The notes: generated by a model from the sequence alone, not told the origin. Counted from the stretch's first letter, positions 33,366-42,209 are shown. The stretch: 64,000 nucleotides of DNA from Terrabacter tumescens (GCF_014646815.1 NZ_BMNZ01000002.1:662641-726640), one strand, 5' to 3'. Numbers and translations: made by a program.

Positions 33366-34910
33366 ATGTCAACACAGACCCAGGGCCGACCGCCGACACC
33401 GAACGTGGGCGGAGGCGCCGACGACCGCGCCTTCCTCGGACACCCCAAGGGCCTCTCGACCCTCTTCTTCGTGGAGCTGTGGGAGCGCTTCTCCTACTAC
33501 GGGATGCGCGCCATCCTGCTCTACTTCCTCATCGACACCGCGGCCAACGGCGGCCTCGGCATCGACGAGACGACGGGCACCGCGGTCGTCGCCATCTACG
33601 GCGCGTCCGTCTACCTGCTCTCGATCATCGGTGGCTTCACCGCCGACCGGCTCTTCGGTGCCCGGCGCTCGACGCTCTACGGCGCCGTCGTCATCATGGC
33701 GGGCCACGTCTGCCTCGCCCTGCCGACGGCGGCCACGGCCTGGCTCGGCATCGCGCTCGTCGCGCTCGGCACCGGTCTGCTCAAGCCCAACGTCTCCGCG
33801 ATGGTCGGCACGCTCTACAAGCCCGAGGACGCCCGCCGCGACGGTGGCTTCTCGATCTTCTACATGTCGATCAACATCGGCTCGTTCTTCTCGCCACTCG
33901 TCGTCGGCTGGCTGCGCGAGCACTACGGCTACCACGCCGGGTTCTCCGCCGCCGCGGTCGGCATGGCCATCGCGATCGTGTGGTTCGTCGTGGGCCGCAA
34001 GGCGCTCGGCCGGGCCGTCGACGACGTGCCGAACCCGCTCGCCCCGGAGGAGCGCGGCCGCGTCACCGCCCTCGCCGTCGGTGCCGTCGTCGCCTTCGCG
34101 CTCGTCGTCGTGCTGGCCGGCCTGTGGCGCGACACCGTGCTCGACCAGGTCATCGACGCCATCTCGATCGTGGCCGTGCTGACCCCGATCGCCTACTTCA
34201 CGATGATGTTCCGCAGCCCCAAGGTCGAGCGTGAGGAGCGGTCGCACCTCGCCGCCTACCTGCCGCTGTGGATCGGCGCGATGCTCTTCTGGATGATCTT
34301 CGAGCAGGCAGCCGGCAAGATGGCGCTCTTCGCCGCGAACAACACGGTCAAGGAGACGGCCGGCATCACGGTCAACCCCGAGTGGTTCCAGTCGATCAAC
34401 CCGCTCGCCATCGTGCTGCTCGCCCCGATCTTCGGCTGGATCTGGACCAAGCGCGCCGGCCGTTCGCCGTCGACCCCGATGAAGTTCGTCCTCGGTGTCG
34501 CCATCATCGGCCTGTCGGCGCTCGCCATGTCGTGGGCGTTCGCGACGTTCCAGGGCAACACCGCGCCGGTCTACATCCTCGGTGGCGTCTTCGTCATGCA
34601 GACGGTCGCCGAGCTGTGCCTCTCGCCGGTCGGCCTCTCGGCCACGACGCGCCTCGCCCCCCGCGCCTTCGCGAGCCAGGCCATGGCGCTGTGGTTCCTC
34701 GGCAGCGCGGCCGGCCAGGCCATCGCCGCCCAGCTCATCCAGGCGATGGGCGGTCTCAGCGACGCGACGTACTACCTCGTCAACGGGGTCATCACGCTCG
34801 TCGTGGCGGGGGTGCTCCTCGCCCTCGTGCCGTGGATCCATCGCAAGATGTCGACCGCCGAGGTGCACGCGACCTCGGCCGCGACCTCCGACACGGTCTC
34901 GGCGCACTGA
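33366..34910 (+). CDS. POT family proton-dependent peptide transporter
   Basis: The 514-residue protein has the ExxER motif that couples proton and peptide (FFVELWERFSYYGMRA, Glu37), the PTR2 signatures GGFTADRLFGARRSTLYGA and FSIFYMSINIGSFFSPL, and about 14 membrane segments. It imports di- and tripeptides. ATG at 33366. A carbonic-anhydrase-like gene starts one base after its stop, so the two are in one operon. Confidence 0.93.
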   Translation: MSTQTQGRPPTPNVGGGADDRAFLGHPKGLSTLFFVELWERFSYYGMRAILLYFLIDTAANGGLGIDETTGTAVVAIYGASVYLLSIIGGFTADRLFGARRSTLYGAVVIMAGHVCLALPTAATAWLGIALVALGTGLLKPNVSAMVGTLYKPEDARRDGGFSIFYMSINIGSFFSPLVVGWLREHYGYHAGFSAAAVGMAIAIVWFVVGRKALGRAVDDVPNPLAPEERGRVTALAVGAVVAFALVVVLAGLWRDTVLDQVIDAISIVAVLTPIAYFTMMFRSPKVEREERSHLAAYLPLWIGAMLFWMIFEQAAGKMALFAANNTVKETAGITVNPEWFQSINPLAIVLLAPIFGWIWTKRAGRSPSTPMKFVLGVAIIGLSALAMSWAFATFQGNTAPVYILGGVFVMQTVAELCLSPVGLSATTRLAPRAFASQAMALWFLGSAAGQAIAAQLIQAMGGLSDATYYLVNGVITLVVAGVLLALVPWIHRKMSTAEVHATSAATSDTVSAH

Positions 34911-34911
34911 C

Positions 34912-35427
34912 GTGATCATCACCCTCGCCGGCGTCATCCCAATGGTCCACGAGACCGCCTGGGTGGCGCCGAGCGCCGACCTCGTCGGCGCCGTCGACCT
35001 GCGCGCCGGCTCGAGCGTCTGGTACACCGCGGTGCTCCGCGCCGACTTCGACCCGATCGTCCTCGGCGAGCGCAGCAACCTGCAGGACGGCGTCGTGGTG
35101 CACACCGACGCCGGGCACCCGACGACCATCGGCGCCGGCGTCTCCGTCGGTCACCGCGCCGTGCTCCACGGCTGCACCATCGAGGACGACTGCCTCATCG
35201 GCATGGGCTCGGTCGTGCTCAACGGCGCGCACATCGGCGCGGGCAGCCTCGTCGCCGCCGGCGCCGTCGTGCCCGAGGGAGCCGTCATCCCGCCGAGGTC
35301 GCTCGTCGCCGGCGTGCCGGGGAAGGTCCGCCGCGAGATCGACGACCCAGGCCTCGCCCGCATCCAGGCCAACGCCGAGGTCTACCTCGAGCTCGCCCGC
35401 CGCCACCGCGAGGCCACGCGCGCCTGA
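34912..35427 (+). CDS. Gamma-carbonic anhydrase/hexapeptide-repeat protein
   Basis: The 171-residue left-handed beta-helix protein has the family's ligand pattern: QDGVVVHTDAGHP with one His and SVGHRAVLHGC with two, plus RADFDPIVLGERSNLQDG upstream. This is the YrdA/PaaY type, a possible zinc or iron carbonic anhydrase. The GTG start is one base after the peptide transporter stop. It is followed by two palindromic repeats. Confidence 0.9.
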   Translation: MIITLAGVIPMVHETAWVAPSADLVGAVDLRAGSSVWYTAVLRADFDPIVLGERSNLQDGVVVHTDAGHPTTIGAGVSVGHRAVLHGCTIEDDCLIGMGSVVLNGAHIGAGSLVAAGAVVPEGAVIPPRSLVAGVPGKVRREIDDPGLARIQANAEVYLELARRHREATRA

Positions 35428-35455
35428 GAGCCGGCCACCCGGCATACGCCCTCGG

Positions 35456-35500
35456 TTCGAGGTGATCCCGACAGCGACGCAACTGCCGCGATCACCTCGA
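35456..35500. repeat. Palindromic intergenic repeat, unit A
   Basis: TCGAGGTGATC (35457-35467) and GATCACCTCGA (35490-35500) form perfect 11-bp arms around a 22-base loop containing GCGACGCAACTGCCG (35474-35488). It lies between convergent genes ending at 35427 and 35575. Confidence 0.8.
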
Positions 35501-35521
35501 CCGCGCAGCACGACCCTCTGG

Positions 35522-35567
35522 TTCGAGGTGATCGCGCGAGCGACGCGGGTGCCGCCATCACCTCGAA
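35522..35567. repeat. Palindromic intergenic repeat, unit B
   Basis: TTCGAGGTGAT (35522-35532) and ATCACCTCGAA (35557-35567) form perfect 11-bp arms around a 24-base loop with GCGACGCGGGTGCCG (35540-35554). It is a second copy of unit A, 65 bases further on, with the same core but different loop bases. Confidence 0.8.
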
Positions 35568-35574
35568 CGGGCGG

Positions 35575-36348
35575 TCAGCGGAGCAGCAGGACCGCGGCCA
35601 CGACGCCGGCGACGACGACGAGCACCCGGAAGAGCGTCGGCGGCAGGCGCCGGCCGACCCGCGCCCCCACGTAGCCCCCGACGACCGACCCGGCCGCGAG
35701 CAGCGCGATGGCCCGCCAGTCGAGGTCGGCGACGGTGACGAAGACGAGCCCCGCGACGACGTTGCCGGCGAAGATCGCGAGCGTCTTGAGCGCGTTGACG
35801 ACTCGCAGGTCGATGTCGAGGCCCAGCCCGAGCACGGCGACCATCATGACGCCCGACCCGGCGCCGAAGTAGCCGCCGTAGACGCCCGTCAGCAGCGCGA
35901 AGAACGTCGTCACCGGACCCATCCGCGTGCGCGGTCCGACGTCGTCGCCCACGCGCGAGCGCAGCCAGCGGGCGACCCACGGCTGCACGCCGACGAGCAG
36001 GCACGTGAAGAGGATGAGCCACGGCACGACGGCCTCGAAGACGCTCGAGGGCAGCGCCAGCAGCAGCGCCGCGCCGCCGACCGCGCCGATCGCGCACGTG
36101 ACGACGACGGTCCACGCGACCCGCGGGTGCTCGCGCAGCTCGGCGCGGTAGCCGTAGGACCCGCTGACCCCCGCCGGCACGAGCCCGACGGTGTTGGACG
36201 CGTTGGCCACGACCGGCGGCAGTCCGACGGCGAGCAGGATCGGGAAGCTGACGAGCGAGGCGACCCCGACCGTCGAGGTGAGGACCCCGGCCGCGAGACC
36301 CGCGCCGAGGACGGCGAGCACCTCGGGCAGCGTGCCGACCGGCGTCAC
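35575..36348 (-). CDS. TauE/SafE family anion exporter
   Basis: The 257-residue protein has about eight membrane segments and the paired TauE/SafE motif: AAGVLTSTVGVASLVSFPIL in the first half and LLTGVYGGYFGAGSGVMMVA in the second. The family moves sulfite, sulfonates and organic anions. The GTG start overlaps the GntR stop (GTGA), so the regulator and exporter form one unit divergent from the MatC operon. Confidence 0.88.
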   Translation of the reverse strand: MTPVGTLPEVLAVLGAGLAAGVLTSTVGVASLVSFPILLAVGLPPVVANASNTVGLVPAGVSGSYGYRAELREHPRVAWTVVVTCAIGAVGGAALLLALPSSVFEAVVPWLILFTCLLVGVQPWVARWLRSRVGDDVGPRTRMGPVTTFFALLTGVYGGYFGAGSGVMMVAVLGLGLDIDLRVVNALKTLAIFAGNVVAGLVFVTVADLDWRAIALLAAGSVVGGYVGARVGRRLPPTLFRVLVVVAGVVAAVLLLR

Positions 36349-37043
36349 GTCCCGTCTCTCAGCACCGCCACGTCGCTGACCATGGCGACGTGGGCGTGCA
36401 TCGCGTCGGCGGCGGCCTCGGGGTCGCCCGAGCGGATCGCGTCGGCGATGGCCCGGTGACCGGCGAGGGAGTCGGCGGGACGGCCGGGCTGCGAGAGCGA
36501 CTCGATGCGCGTCTCGCGGATGAGGTCGCGGATCTCGTCCATGAGGCGGGCGAGCAGGAGCGAGTGGGCGGCGGCCGTGACGGCCCCGTGGAAGCGCTCG
36601 TCGCCCTCGACCCCGCGCCCGCCTGCCTCCACGTCGCGCGCCATCTCGGCGATCGCCTCGTCGATGCGGGCGAGGTCGTCGGCTGTGCGGCGCTCGGCGG
36701 CGAGGGCGGCGATCTTCGTCTCGAGGGCGTCGCGGGTGTCGATGATCTCGGGGAGCCGGTGAGCATGGGCGCGGATCGCCTCGACGATCCGGCGCGGCCC
36801 GGGCGACTCGGCGAGCACGGTGCCGTCCCCGTGGCGGACGGTGACGACGCCGATGACCTCGAGGGCGACGAGGGCCTGGCTCAGGGTGGCGCGGCTGACG
36901 CCGAGACGCTGCGCGAGCTCGCGCTCCGGGGGCAGCCGGTCGCCCGGCGCGAGCCCGTCGGCTCGGATCCAGGCGGTGATCTGCTCGGCCACCTGCTCGT
37001 AGAGCCGGGTCCTCGTGAGGCGCGGCAGCCCCGATGCTGACAT
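36345..37043 (-). CDS. GntR/FadR-type transcriptional regulator (FCD domain)
   Basis: The 232-residue protein has a GntR winged HTH (LPPERELAQRLGVSRATLSQ, about 42-61) and an FCD ligand domain with TRDALETKIAALAAERRT, FHGAVTAAAHS and HRAIADAIRSGDPEAAADAM including the usual His ligands. FCD proteins typically sense organic acids. It is divergent from the transporter and CoA-enzyme genes, so it is probably their local regulator. Confidence 0.9.
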   Translation of the reverse strand: MSASGLPRLTRTRLYEQVAEQITAWIRADGLAPGDRLPPERELAQRLGVSRATLSQALVALEVIGVVTVRHGDGTVLAESPGPRRIVEAIRAHAHRLPEIIDTRDALETKIAALAAERRTADDLARIDEAIAEMARDVEAGGRGVEGDERFHGAVTAAAHSLLLARLMDEIRDLIRETRIESLSQPGRPADSLAGHRAIADAIRSGDPEAAADAMHAHVAMVSDVAVLRDGT

Positions 37044-37162
37044 GGGGACATAGTATTGACAGTCGGACCATTGACCTATTGGCTAGGCCACTGAGCCAGC
37101 CATGTGCCTCGTCACAAGGGCGTGGAACCAGGCGAGCTGGCCGTGACCGACGGAGGACACCA
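37044..37162. promoter_or_regulatory. Divergent regulatory region of the dicarboxylate cluster
   Basis: The region is AT-richer than its surroundings. It contains TTGACA at 37056-37061, a related TTGACC at 37071-37076, and a short dyad TGGC-TAG-GCCA at 37080-37090. A suitable -10 box is not clear, and an operator for the GntR protein is likely but not pinpointed. CGGAGGA at 37151-37157 is the ribosome binding site of the permease. Confidence 0.45.
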
Positions 37163-38494
37163 ATGGGACCGGAATGGGTCTCCATCATCGCGCTCGTCGC
37201 ACTCTTCGTGATCGGGACGCTCCTGCCGATCAACATGGGAGCCCTCGCCTACGTGGCGGCCTGGCTCGTCGGCGTCTACTCGCTCGGCCTGAGCGAGAAG
37301 GAGATCCTCGCCGGCGTCAGCGGTGACCTCGTCCTCACGCTCATCGGCGTCACCTACCTCTTCGCCATCGCCAAGAACAACGGCACCGTCGACCTCATCG
37401 TCAGGTCGGCGGTCAAGGCCGTCGGTGGCCGGGTCGCGCTCATCCCCTGGGTGATGTTCTTCGTGACGGCGCTGCTCACGGCCATCGGCGCCGCCAGCCC
37501 GGCCGCGTGCGCCATCATCGGGCCGATCGCGCTCGGCTTCGCGGCGCGCTACAAGATCAACCCGCTCCTCATGGGCATGTTCGTCGTGCACGGAGCGCAG
37601 GGCGGCGGCTTCTCGCCGATCAGCATCTACGGCACGATCACCAACTCCGTCATGAAGGACAACGGCCTCCCGTCGAGCGAGATGACGGTGTTCCTCGCGA
37701 GCCTCGCCGTCAACCTGCTCATGGCCGTCATCCTCTTCGTCGTCCTCGGCGGCCGCCGCCTCATGAGCCTGCGCGCCGACGACATCGACGGGGAGCTCGC
37801 CGACGAGGAGCTCACCGAGGAGCTGCACCACGGCGGCGTCGGCGTCATGACGCGCGGCACCGGCACCGTCACGGCGACCCGCACGCAGGCCCTCGGCGTC
37901 AAGCGCGACCAGGTGCTGACGCTCGTCGCCTTCACCCTCGTCGCCGTCGTCGCGCTCGCCTTCGACAAGAACATCGGCTTCGTCTCGATCACGGCCGCCG
38001 TCATCCTCGCGATCCTCTCGCCGATCCAGCACAAGGACGCCGTCAAGCAGGTCGCGTGGCCGACCGTCCTCCTCGTCGCCGGTGTGAGCACGTATGCCGC
38101 CGTGCTGACCGAGGCGAAGGCGCCCGAGTTCGTGGGCAACTGGGCCGCAGGCCTGGGCGCCGTCGTCATCGGCGCGCTCGTGCTCTGCTACGTCGGTGGT
38201 GTCGTGTCGGCGTTCGCCTCCTCGACGGCGCTGCTGCCGGTCATCATCCCCATCGCCGTGCCGCTCATCAGCAGCGGCGGCATCGGGGCGGCGACCTTCG
38301 TCGCGGCGCTCGCGATCAGCTCGACCATCGTCGACGTCAGCCCGTTCTCGACCAACGGCGCCCTCATGCTGGCGAACCGGCCCGACACGATCACCGAGCC
38401 GGTGTACTACAAGCAGATCCTCACCTACAGCGTCATCGTGGTCCTCGCCGGCCCGTTGCTCGTGTGGGCCGCCCTGATCCTCCCCGGATGGTGA
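37163..38494 (+). CDS. MatC-like dicarboxylate carrier (SLC13/IT superfamily)
   Basis: The 443-residue protein has about 11 membrane segments and matches the MatC N-terminal family: IGTLLPINMGALAYVAAWLV, GDLVLTLIGVTYLFAIAKNN, and the duplicated clefts AIGAASPAACAIIGPIALG and SSTIVDVSPFSTNGAL. MatC of rhizobia was proposed as a malonate carrier. A CoA transferase gene begins five bases after its stop. The substrate is inferred from context only. Confidence 0.85.
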   Translation: MGPEWVSIIALVALFVIGTLLPINMGALAYVAAWLVGVYSLGLSEKEILAGVSGDLVLTLIGVTYLFAIAKNNGTVDLIVRSAVKAVGGRVALIPWVMFFVTALLTAIGAASPAACAIIGPIALGFAARYKINPLLMGMFVVHGAQGGGFSPISIYGTITNSVMKDNGLPSSEMTVFLASLAVNLLMAVILFVVLGGRRLMSLRADDIDGELADEELTEELHHGGVGVMTRGTGTVTATRTQALGVKRDQVLTLVAFTLVAVVALAFDKNIGFVSITAAVILAILSPIQHKDAVKQVAWPTVLLVAGVSTYAAVLTEAKAPEFVGNWAAGLGAVVIGALVLCYVGGVVSAFASSTALLPVIIPIAVPLISSGGIGAATFVAALAISSTIVDVSPFSTNGALMLANRPDTITEPVYYKQILTYSVIVVLAGPLLVWAALILPGW

Positions 38495-38498
38495 CCGA

Positions 38499-39707
38499 AT
38501 GACCCCTCAGTCGTCTCAGCCCGAACAGTCCACCCGCTCGGCCGGGCCGCTCTCGGACGTCCTCGTCGTCGACCTCTCCCGAGCCCTCGCGGGGCCGCAC
38601 GCGACGATGATGCTCGCCGACCAGGGCGCGCGCGTCATCAAGGTCGAGGCACCGGGCCGGGGGGACGACACCCGCGGCTGGGGGCCGCCCTTCGTCGGTG
38701 CGGAGGGGCGACGCGAGTCGACCTACTTCCTGTCGGCCAACCGCAACAAGGAGTCGATCACCCTCGACCTCAAGGACGAGGCCGACCGCGACGTGCTGCT
38801 CGCGCTCGTCGACCGTGCGGACGTGCTCGTCGAGAACTTCCGCACCGGCGTGCTCGAGCGCCTCGGCCTCGGCATCGAGTCGCTCATGGAGCGCAACCCG
38901 CGCCTCGTCGTGCTGTCGATCACCGGCTTCGGCCACGACGGTCCGGAGGGTGGCCGCGCCGGCTACGACCAGATCGCCCAGGGCGAGGCCGGCCTCATGT
39001 CGCTCACCGGGTCCGGCCCCGACGACCCGCAGCGCGTCGGCGTCCCGATCGCCGACCTGCTCTCGGGGATGTACGGCGCCTACGGCGTGGTCGCCGCCCT
39101 CAACGAGCGCCACCGCACCGGGGTCGGCGCCGTCGTGCGCACGTCGCTGCTCGCAGCCGTCGTCGGCGTGCACGCCTTCCAGGGCACGCGCTGGACGGTG
39201 GCCGGTGAGGTCGGCCGCTCGGCCGGCAACCACCACCCGTCGATCAGCCCCTACGGCCTCTTCCACTGCCGCGACGGGTCGGTGCAGATCGCAGTCGGCA
39301 GCGAGGGCCTGTGGCAGCGGCTGTGCGCGGCCTTCGGTCTCGACCCCGCCGCCGAGGGGCTCTCGACCAACGCCGAGCGCGTCGCCGCCCGTGACCGGGT
39401 CATCGAGGTCGTCGAGGCGGCCTTCGCCGACTGGGACGCCGAGCCGTTGCTGGCGCGCCTCGCCGAGGTCGGCGTGCCCGCGGGCAAGGTCCGCACGCTC
39501 GACGAGGTGTATGCGTGGGACCAGACCGCGAGCCAAGGCCTGCTCGTCGACGTCGAGCACCCGACCCTCGGCGCGCTCACGCTTCCCGGTCCGCCGCTGC
39601 GCTTCTTCGAGGGCGATGGCACCGAGGTGACGCGTCGCCACCACGACGCCCCGCCGACGCTCGACGAGGACGGCGCCGCCATCCGCGCCTGGCTCAAGGA
39701 GGAGTGA
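38499..39707 (+). CDS. CaiB/BaiF family (class III) CoA transferase
   Basis: The 402-residue enzyme has DLSRALAGPHATMMLADQGA, VIKVEAPGRGDDTRGWGPPF, LSANRNKESITLDL and the catalytic Asp in GYDQIAQGEAGLMSLTG (near 165). Class III transferases move CoA between carboxylic acids. With a dicarboxylate carrier upstream and a carboxyltransferase downstream (stop and start overlap by one base, TGATG), it probably activates the imported acid. Confidence 0.9.
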   Translation: MTPQSSQPEQSTRSAGPLSDVLVVDLSRALAGPHATMMLADQGARVIKVEAPGRGDDTRGWGPPFVGAEGRRESTYFLSANRNKESITLDLKDEADRDVLLALVDRADVLVENFRTGVLERLGLGIESLMERNPRLVVLSITGFGHDGPEGGRAGYDQIAQGEAGLMSLTGSGPDDPQRVGVPIADLLSGMYGAYGVVAALNERHRTGVGAVVRTSLLAAVVGVHAFQGTRWTVAGEVGRSAGNHHPSISPYGLFHCRDGSVQIAVGSEGLWQRLCAAFGLDPAAEGLSTNAERVAARDRVIEVVEAAFADWDAEPLLARLAEVGVPAGKVRTLDEVYAWDQTASQGLLVDVEHPTLGALTLPGPPLRFFEGDGTEVTRRHHDAPPTLDEDGAAIRAWLKEE

Positions 39708-41158
39708 TGGGACGCCGACCGTGGACCGCCCACGAGCTGCTCGACCTCGTGCTCGACGCCGGGTCGTTCGAGTCGTGGGACGAGCCGATCGACATCAGCG
39801 GCCAGCCCGAGGCGTACCGGCTCCAGCTCGAGGCCGCAGCGGCCAGGGCGGGCACCGACGAGTCGGTGCTCACCGGACGCGGGCTCGTGCGCGGTCGCCC
39901 GGTGGCCGTCGTCGTCAACGAGTTCCGCTTCCTCGCCGGCTCCATCGGGCGTGCCGCGGCCGAGCGCATCACGGCCGCGGTGAGGCGTGCGACCGCCGAG
40001 GGGCTGCCCGTGCTCGCCTCGACCGCGTCGGGCGGCACGCGCATGCAGGAGGGGACGCCCGCCTTCATCCACATGGTCGAGATCTCGCGGGCGCTCATGG
40101 CGCACCGCGCCGCCCGGCTGCCCTACCTCGTGCACCTGCGTCACCCGACGACAGGCGGGGTGTATGCGTCGTGGGGGTCCCTGGGGCACGTGACCGTCGC
40201 GGAGCCGGGGGCCCTCGTCGGCTTCCTCGGCCCCAAGGTCTACGAGGCGCTCAACGGCGAGCCGTTCCCGACCGGCGTGCAGACCGCCGAGAACCTCGCC
40301 GCCAAGGGCGTGCTCGACGCCGTCGTGGCGGCCGAGGACCTGCCGATGCTCGTCGACCGGGCGCTCGGCGTGCTCGTCGACGCCCCGACCCTGCCGCGGC
40401 TCGACCGGCGCGAGGGCGAGCCGAGCGGGCACCTGTCCGCCTGGGGGTCGATCGAGGTGACCCGCCGGGCCGACCGCGCCGGCGTGCGGGAGCTGCTGCG
40501 CCACGGCGCCTCCGGCACGCTCCGGCTCAACGGCACCGACGAGGGGGAGCGGGACGCGACGATGCTCGTCGCCCTGACGCGCCTCGACGGGCAGCCCTGC
40601 GTCCTCGTCGGCCAGGACCGCTCGCGGCAGTCGCCGACCACGCCGATGGGGCCGGGGGCGCTGCGCGAGGCGCGCCGCGCGATGCGCCTGGCCGAGGAGC
40701 TCGGCATGCCGCTCGTCACCGTCATCGACACCCCCGGGGCCGAGCTGTCGGTGCACGCCGAGGAGGGCGCCATCGCCGGCGAGATCGCGCGGTGCATCGC
40801 GACGCTGACCACGATGACGGTGCCGACGGTGTCGGTGGTGCTCGGCCAGGGGTGTGGCGGCGGGGCGCTCGCGCTCCTGCCTGCGCGTGAGGTCATCGCC
40901 GCAGAGCACGCGTGGCTGTCACCGCTGCCGCCCGAGGGCGCGAGCGTCATCGTCCACGGCGACGTCTCGCACGCCGCGGAGATGGCCGAGCTGCAGCAGG
41001 TCGGGGTGTCCGACCTGGCCGCGCAGGGGATCGTCAGCCGCATCGTGCCCGAGCCCGCCGACGACACCGCTGCGGCTCTCGCCGTCGCGGTCGCCGCCGA
41101 GTGCGCGGCCGCCTTGCGCCGCCAGACCCACGGCCGGGCCCACGTCCTCGCGAGCTAA
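39707..41158 (+). CDS. Fused carboxyltransferase (AccD-like plus AccA-like halves)
   Basis: The 483-residue protein carries both halves of an acyl-CoA carboxyltransferase. The first (to about 225) has the crotonase-fold VLASTASGGTRMQEGTPAFI and FLGPKVYEAL but lacks the AccD zinc finger. The second has VTVIDTPGAELSVHAEEGAI and VLGQGCGGGALALLPA like AccA. No biotin carboxylase or carrier protein is nearby, so it may act as a decarboxylase like MdcD/MdcE or use partners encoded elsewhere. Start is the ATG overlapping the previous stop. Confidence 0.85.
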   Translation: MGRRPWTAHELLDLVLDAGSFESWDEPIDISGQPEAYRLQLEAAAARAGTDESVLTGRGLVRGRPVAVVVNEFRFLAGSIGRAAAERITAAVRRATAEGLPVLASTASGGTRMQEGTPAFIHMVEISRALMAHRAARLPYLVHLRHPTTGGVYASWGSLGHVTVAEPGALVGFLGPKVYEALNGEPFPTGVQTAENLAAKGVLDAVVAAEDLPMLVDRALGVLVDAPTLPRLDRREGEPSGHLSAWGSIEVTRRADRAGVRELLRHGASGTLRLNGTDEGERDATMLVALTRLDGQPCVLVGQDRSRQSPTTPMGPGALREARRAMRLAEELGMPLVTVIDTPGAELSVHAEEGAIAGEIARCIATLTTMTVPTVSVVLGQGCGGGALALLPAREVIAAEHAWLSPLPPEGASVIVHGDVSHAAEMAELQQVGVSDLAAQGIVSRIVPEPADDTAAALAVAVAAECAAALRRQTHGRAHVLAS

Positions 41159-41180
41159 CGGGTCCCGTCGGCCACGGAGG

Positions 41181-41346
41181 TCGAGTGCCCAGTTTCGGCG
41201 TCGGGAAGTGAGCACTCGATGGTGGTGCGGGCGGGGGCCAGGTCGAGTGCCCAGTTTCGGGCGTCGGGAAGTGAGCACTCGACGGTGGTTGGGGGCGGGG
41301 GTCAGGTCGAGTGCCCAGTTTGGGGCGTCGAGAAGTGAGCACTCGA
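41181..41346. repeat. Three tandem palindromic units (period 62-64 bp)
   Basis: Units at 41181-41219, 41243-41282 and 41307-41346 each run from TCGAGTGC to GCACTCGA with CCAGTTT near the left and GAAGTGA near the right. They are separated by GGTGGT...GGGGGC spacers. The array lies between convergent genes ending at 41158 and 41367. A related unit is at 63905-63945. Confidence 0.85.
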
Positions 41347-41366
41347 CGGTGGTGCGGCGCGGGGCG

Positions 41367-42209
41367 TCAGCGGAAGCGTGACGCGAACTCGCCGGGCGTC
41401 AGGCCGGTGGCGCGGCGGAAGTCGCGCGTGAAGTGGGCCTGGTCGGCATAGCCGAGGTCGACGGCGATGCCGGCCAGCTCGGCGTCGGAGTCACGCAGCC
41501 GGTCGGCCGCCTCCTGCAGGCGCCGGCGCCGGATGAGCCACTTCGGACCGAGCCCGATCCGCTTGTGCAGCAGGCGCTGCAGGGTGCGCTCGCTGATGTC
41601 GAAGCGCGCGCAGAGGTCGTCGACGCGGAGCAGCTCGGGCGAAGTCTCGACGTCCTCGACGATCGCGGTGACGAGCAGGCCCTCGTCGTCGACCGGCAGC
41701 AGCGGCCGTAGCGCGTCCTCGACGACCTCGCGTGCCTGCGCCTGGGCGTCGGCCGACGTCGGGTCGGGGCGCATGTGGGCGCGGACGCCCCGGGTCAGCG
41801 CGGAGCCGTCGAGGGCGGGCACCGTCCTGAGGTCGACGAACCGGTCGGTCATCCGGCGCACCGGCTCGCGCGTCAGCAGGTGCCCGGCCGCGGGCTGGAG
41901 CATGACGCCCACGGCCCAGCCGCGACCGGTCAGCATCGTGTGCGACAGGCCGGAGACGACGCCGTAGAAGCGCGTGTAGCCGTCGGAGACGACGATGAGG
42001 CAGACGGGGTACTGCAGCACCCGCTGCACCGAGTCGCGTCCCTCGGGCACGTCCCAGACGGGGATCCAGAAGCGTCGCGCGAGGTCGCCGAGGTCCGGCG
42101 AGACCGAGGCCCGGGCGATGGACCACGTGTGGTCGGTGGGGTCGACCAGGTGGGCCCGCTCGATGTCGTCGCGGGCCGCCGTGCGCCCGGCCCCGGGAGA
42201 CGTCGTCAC
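41367..42209 (-). CDS. AraC family transcriptional regulator
   Basis: The 280-residue protein has an N-terminal cupin-like sensing region and a C-terminal double HTH: VDDLCARFDISERTLQRLLH (about 202-221) and ELAGIAVDLGYADQAHFTRD followed by FRRATGLTPGEFA, the AraC signature. Start GTG at 42209 is favoured; GTG at 42233 would add eight residues and neither has a clear binding site. It is divergent from the DinB-fold gene at 42261. Confidence 0.88.
   Translation of the reverse strand: MTTSPGAGRTAARDDIERAHLVDPTDHTWSIARASVSPDLGDLARRFWIPVWDVPEGRDSVQRVLQYPVCLIVVSDGYTRFYGVVSGLSHTMLTGRGWAVGVMLQPAAGHLLTREPVRRMTDRFVDLRTVPALDGSALTRGVRAHMRPDPTSADAQAQAREVVEDALRPLLPVDDEGLLVTAIVEDVETSPELLRVDDLCARFDISERTLQRLLHKRIGLGPKWLIRRRRLQEAADRLRDSDAELAGIAVDLGYADQAHFTRDFRRATGLTPGEFASRFR

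Noticed and set aside
38499..41158. Biotin-dependent acyl-CoA carboxylase operon
   Set aside because: No biotin carboxylase, biotin carrier or biotin ligase is in the neighbourhood, and the first half lacks the AccD zinc finger; a carboxylase role cannot be supported from this window.
41181..41346. CRISPR-like array of three repeats
   Set aside because: The spacers are short, GC-rich and similar to one another, the repeats are palindromic over their whole length, and there are no cas genes. It is an intergenic palindromic repeat.
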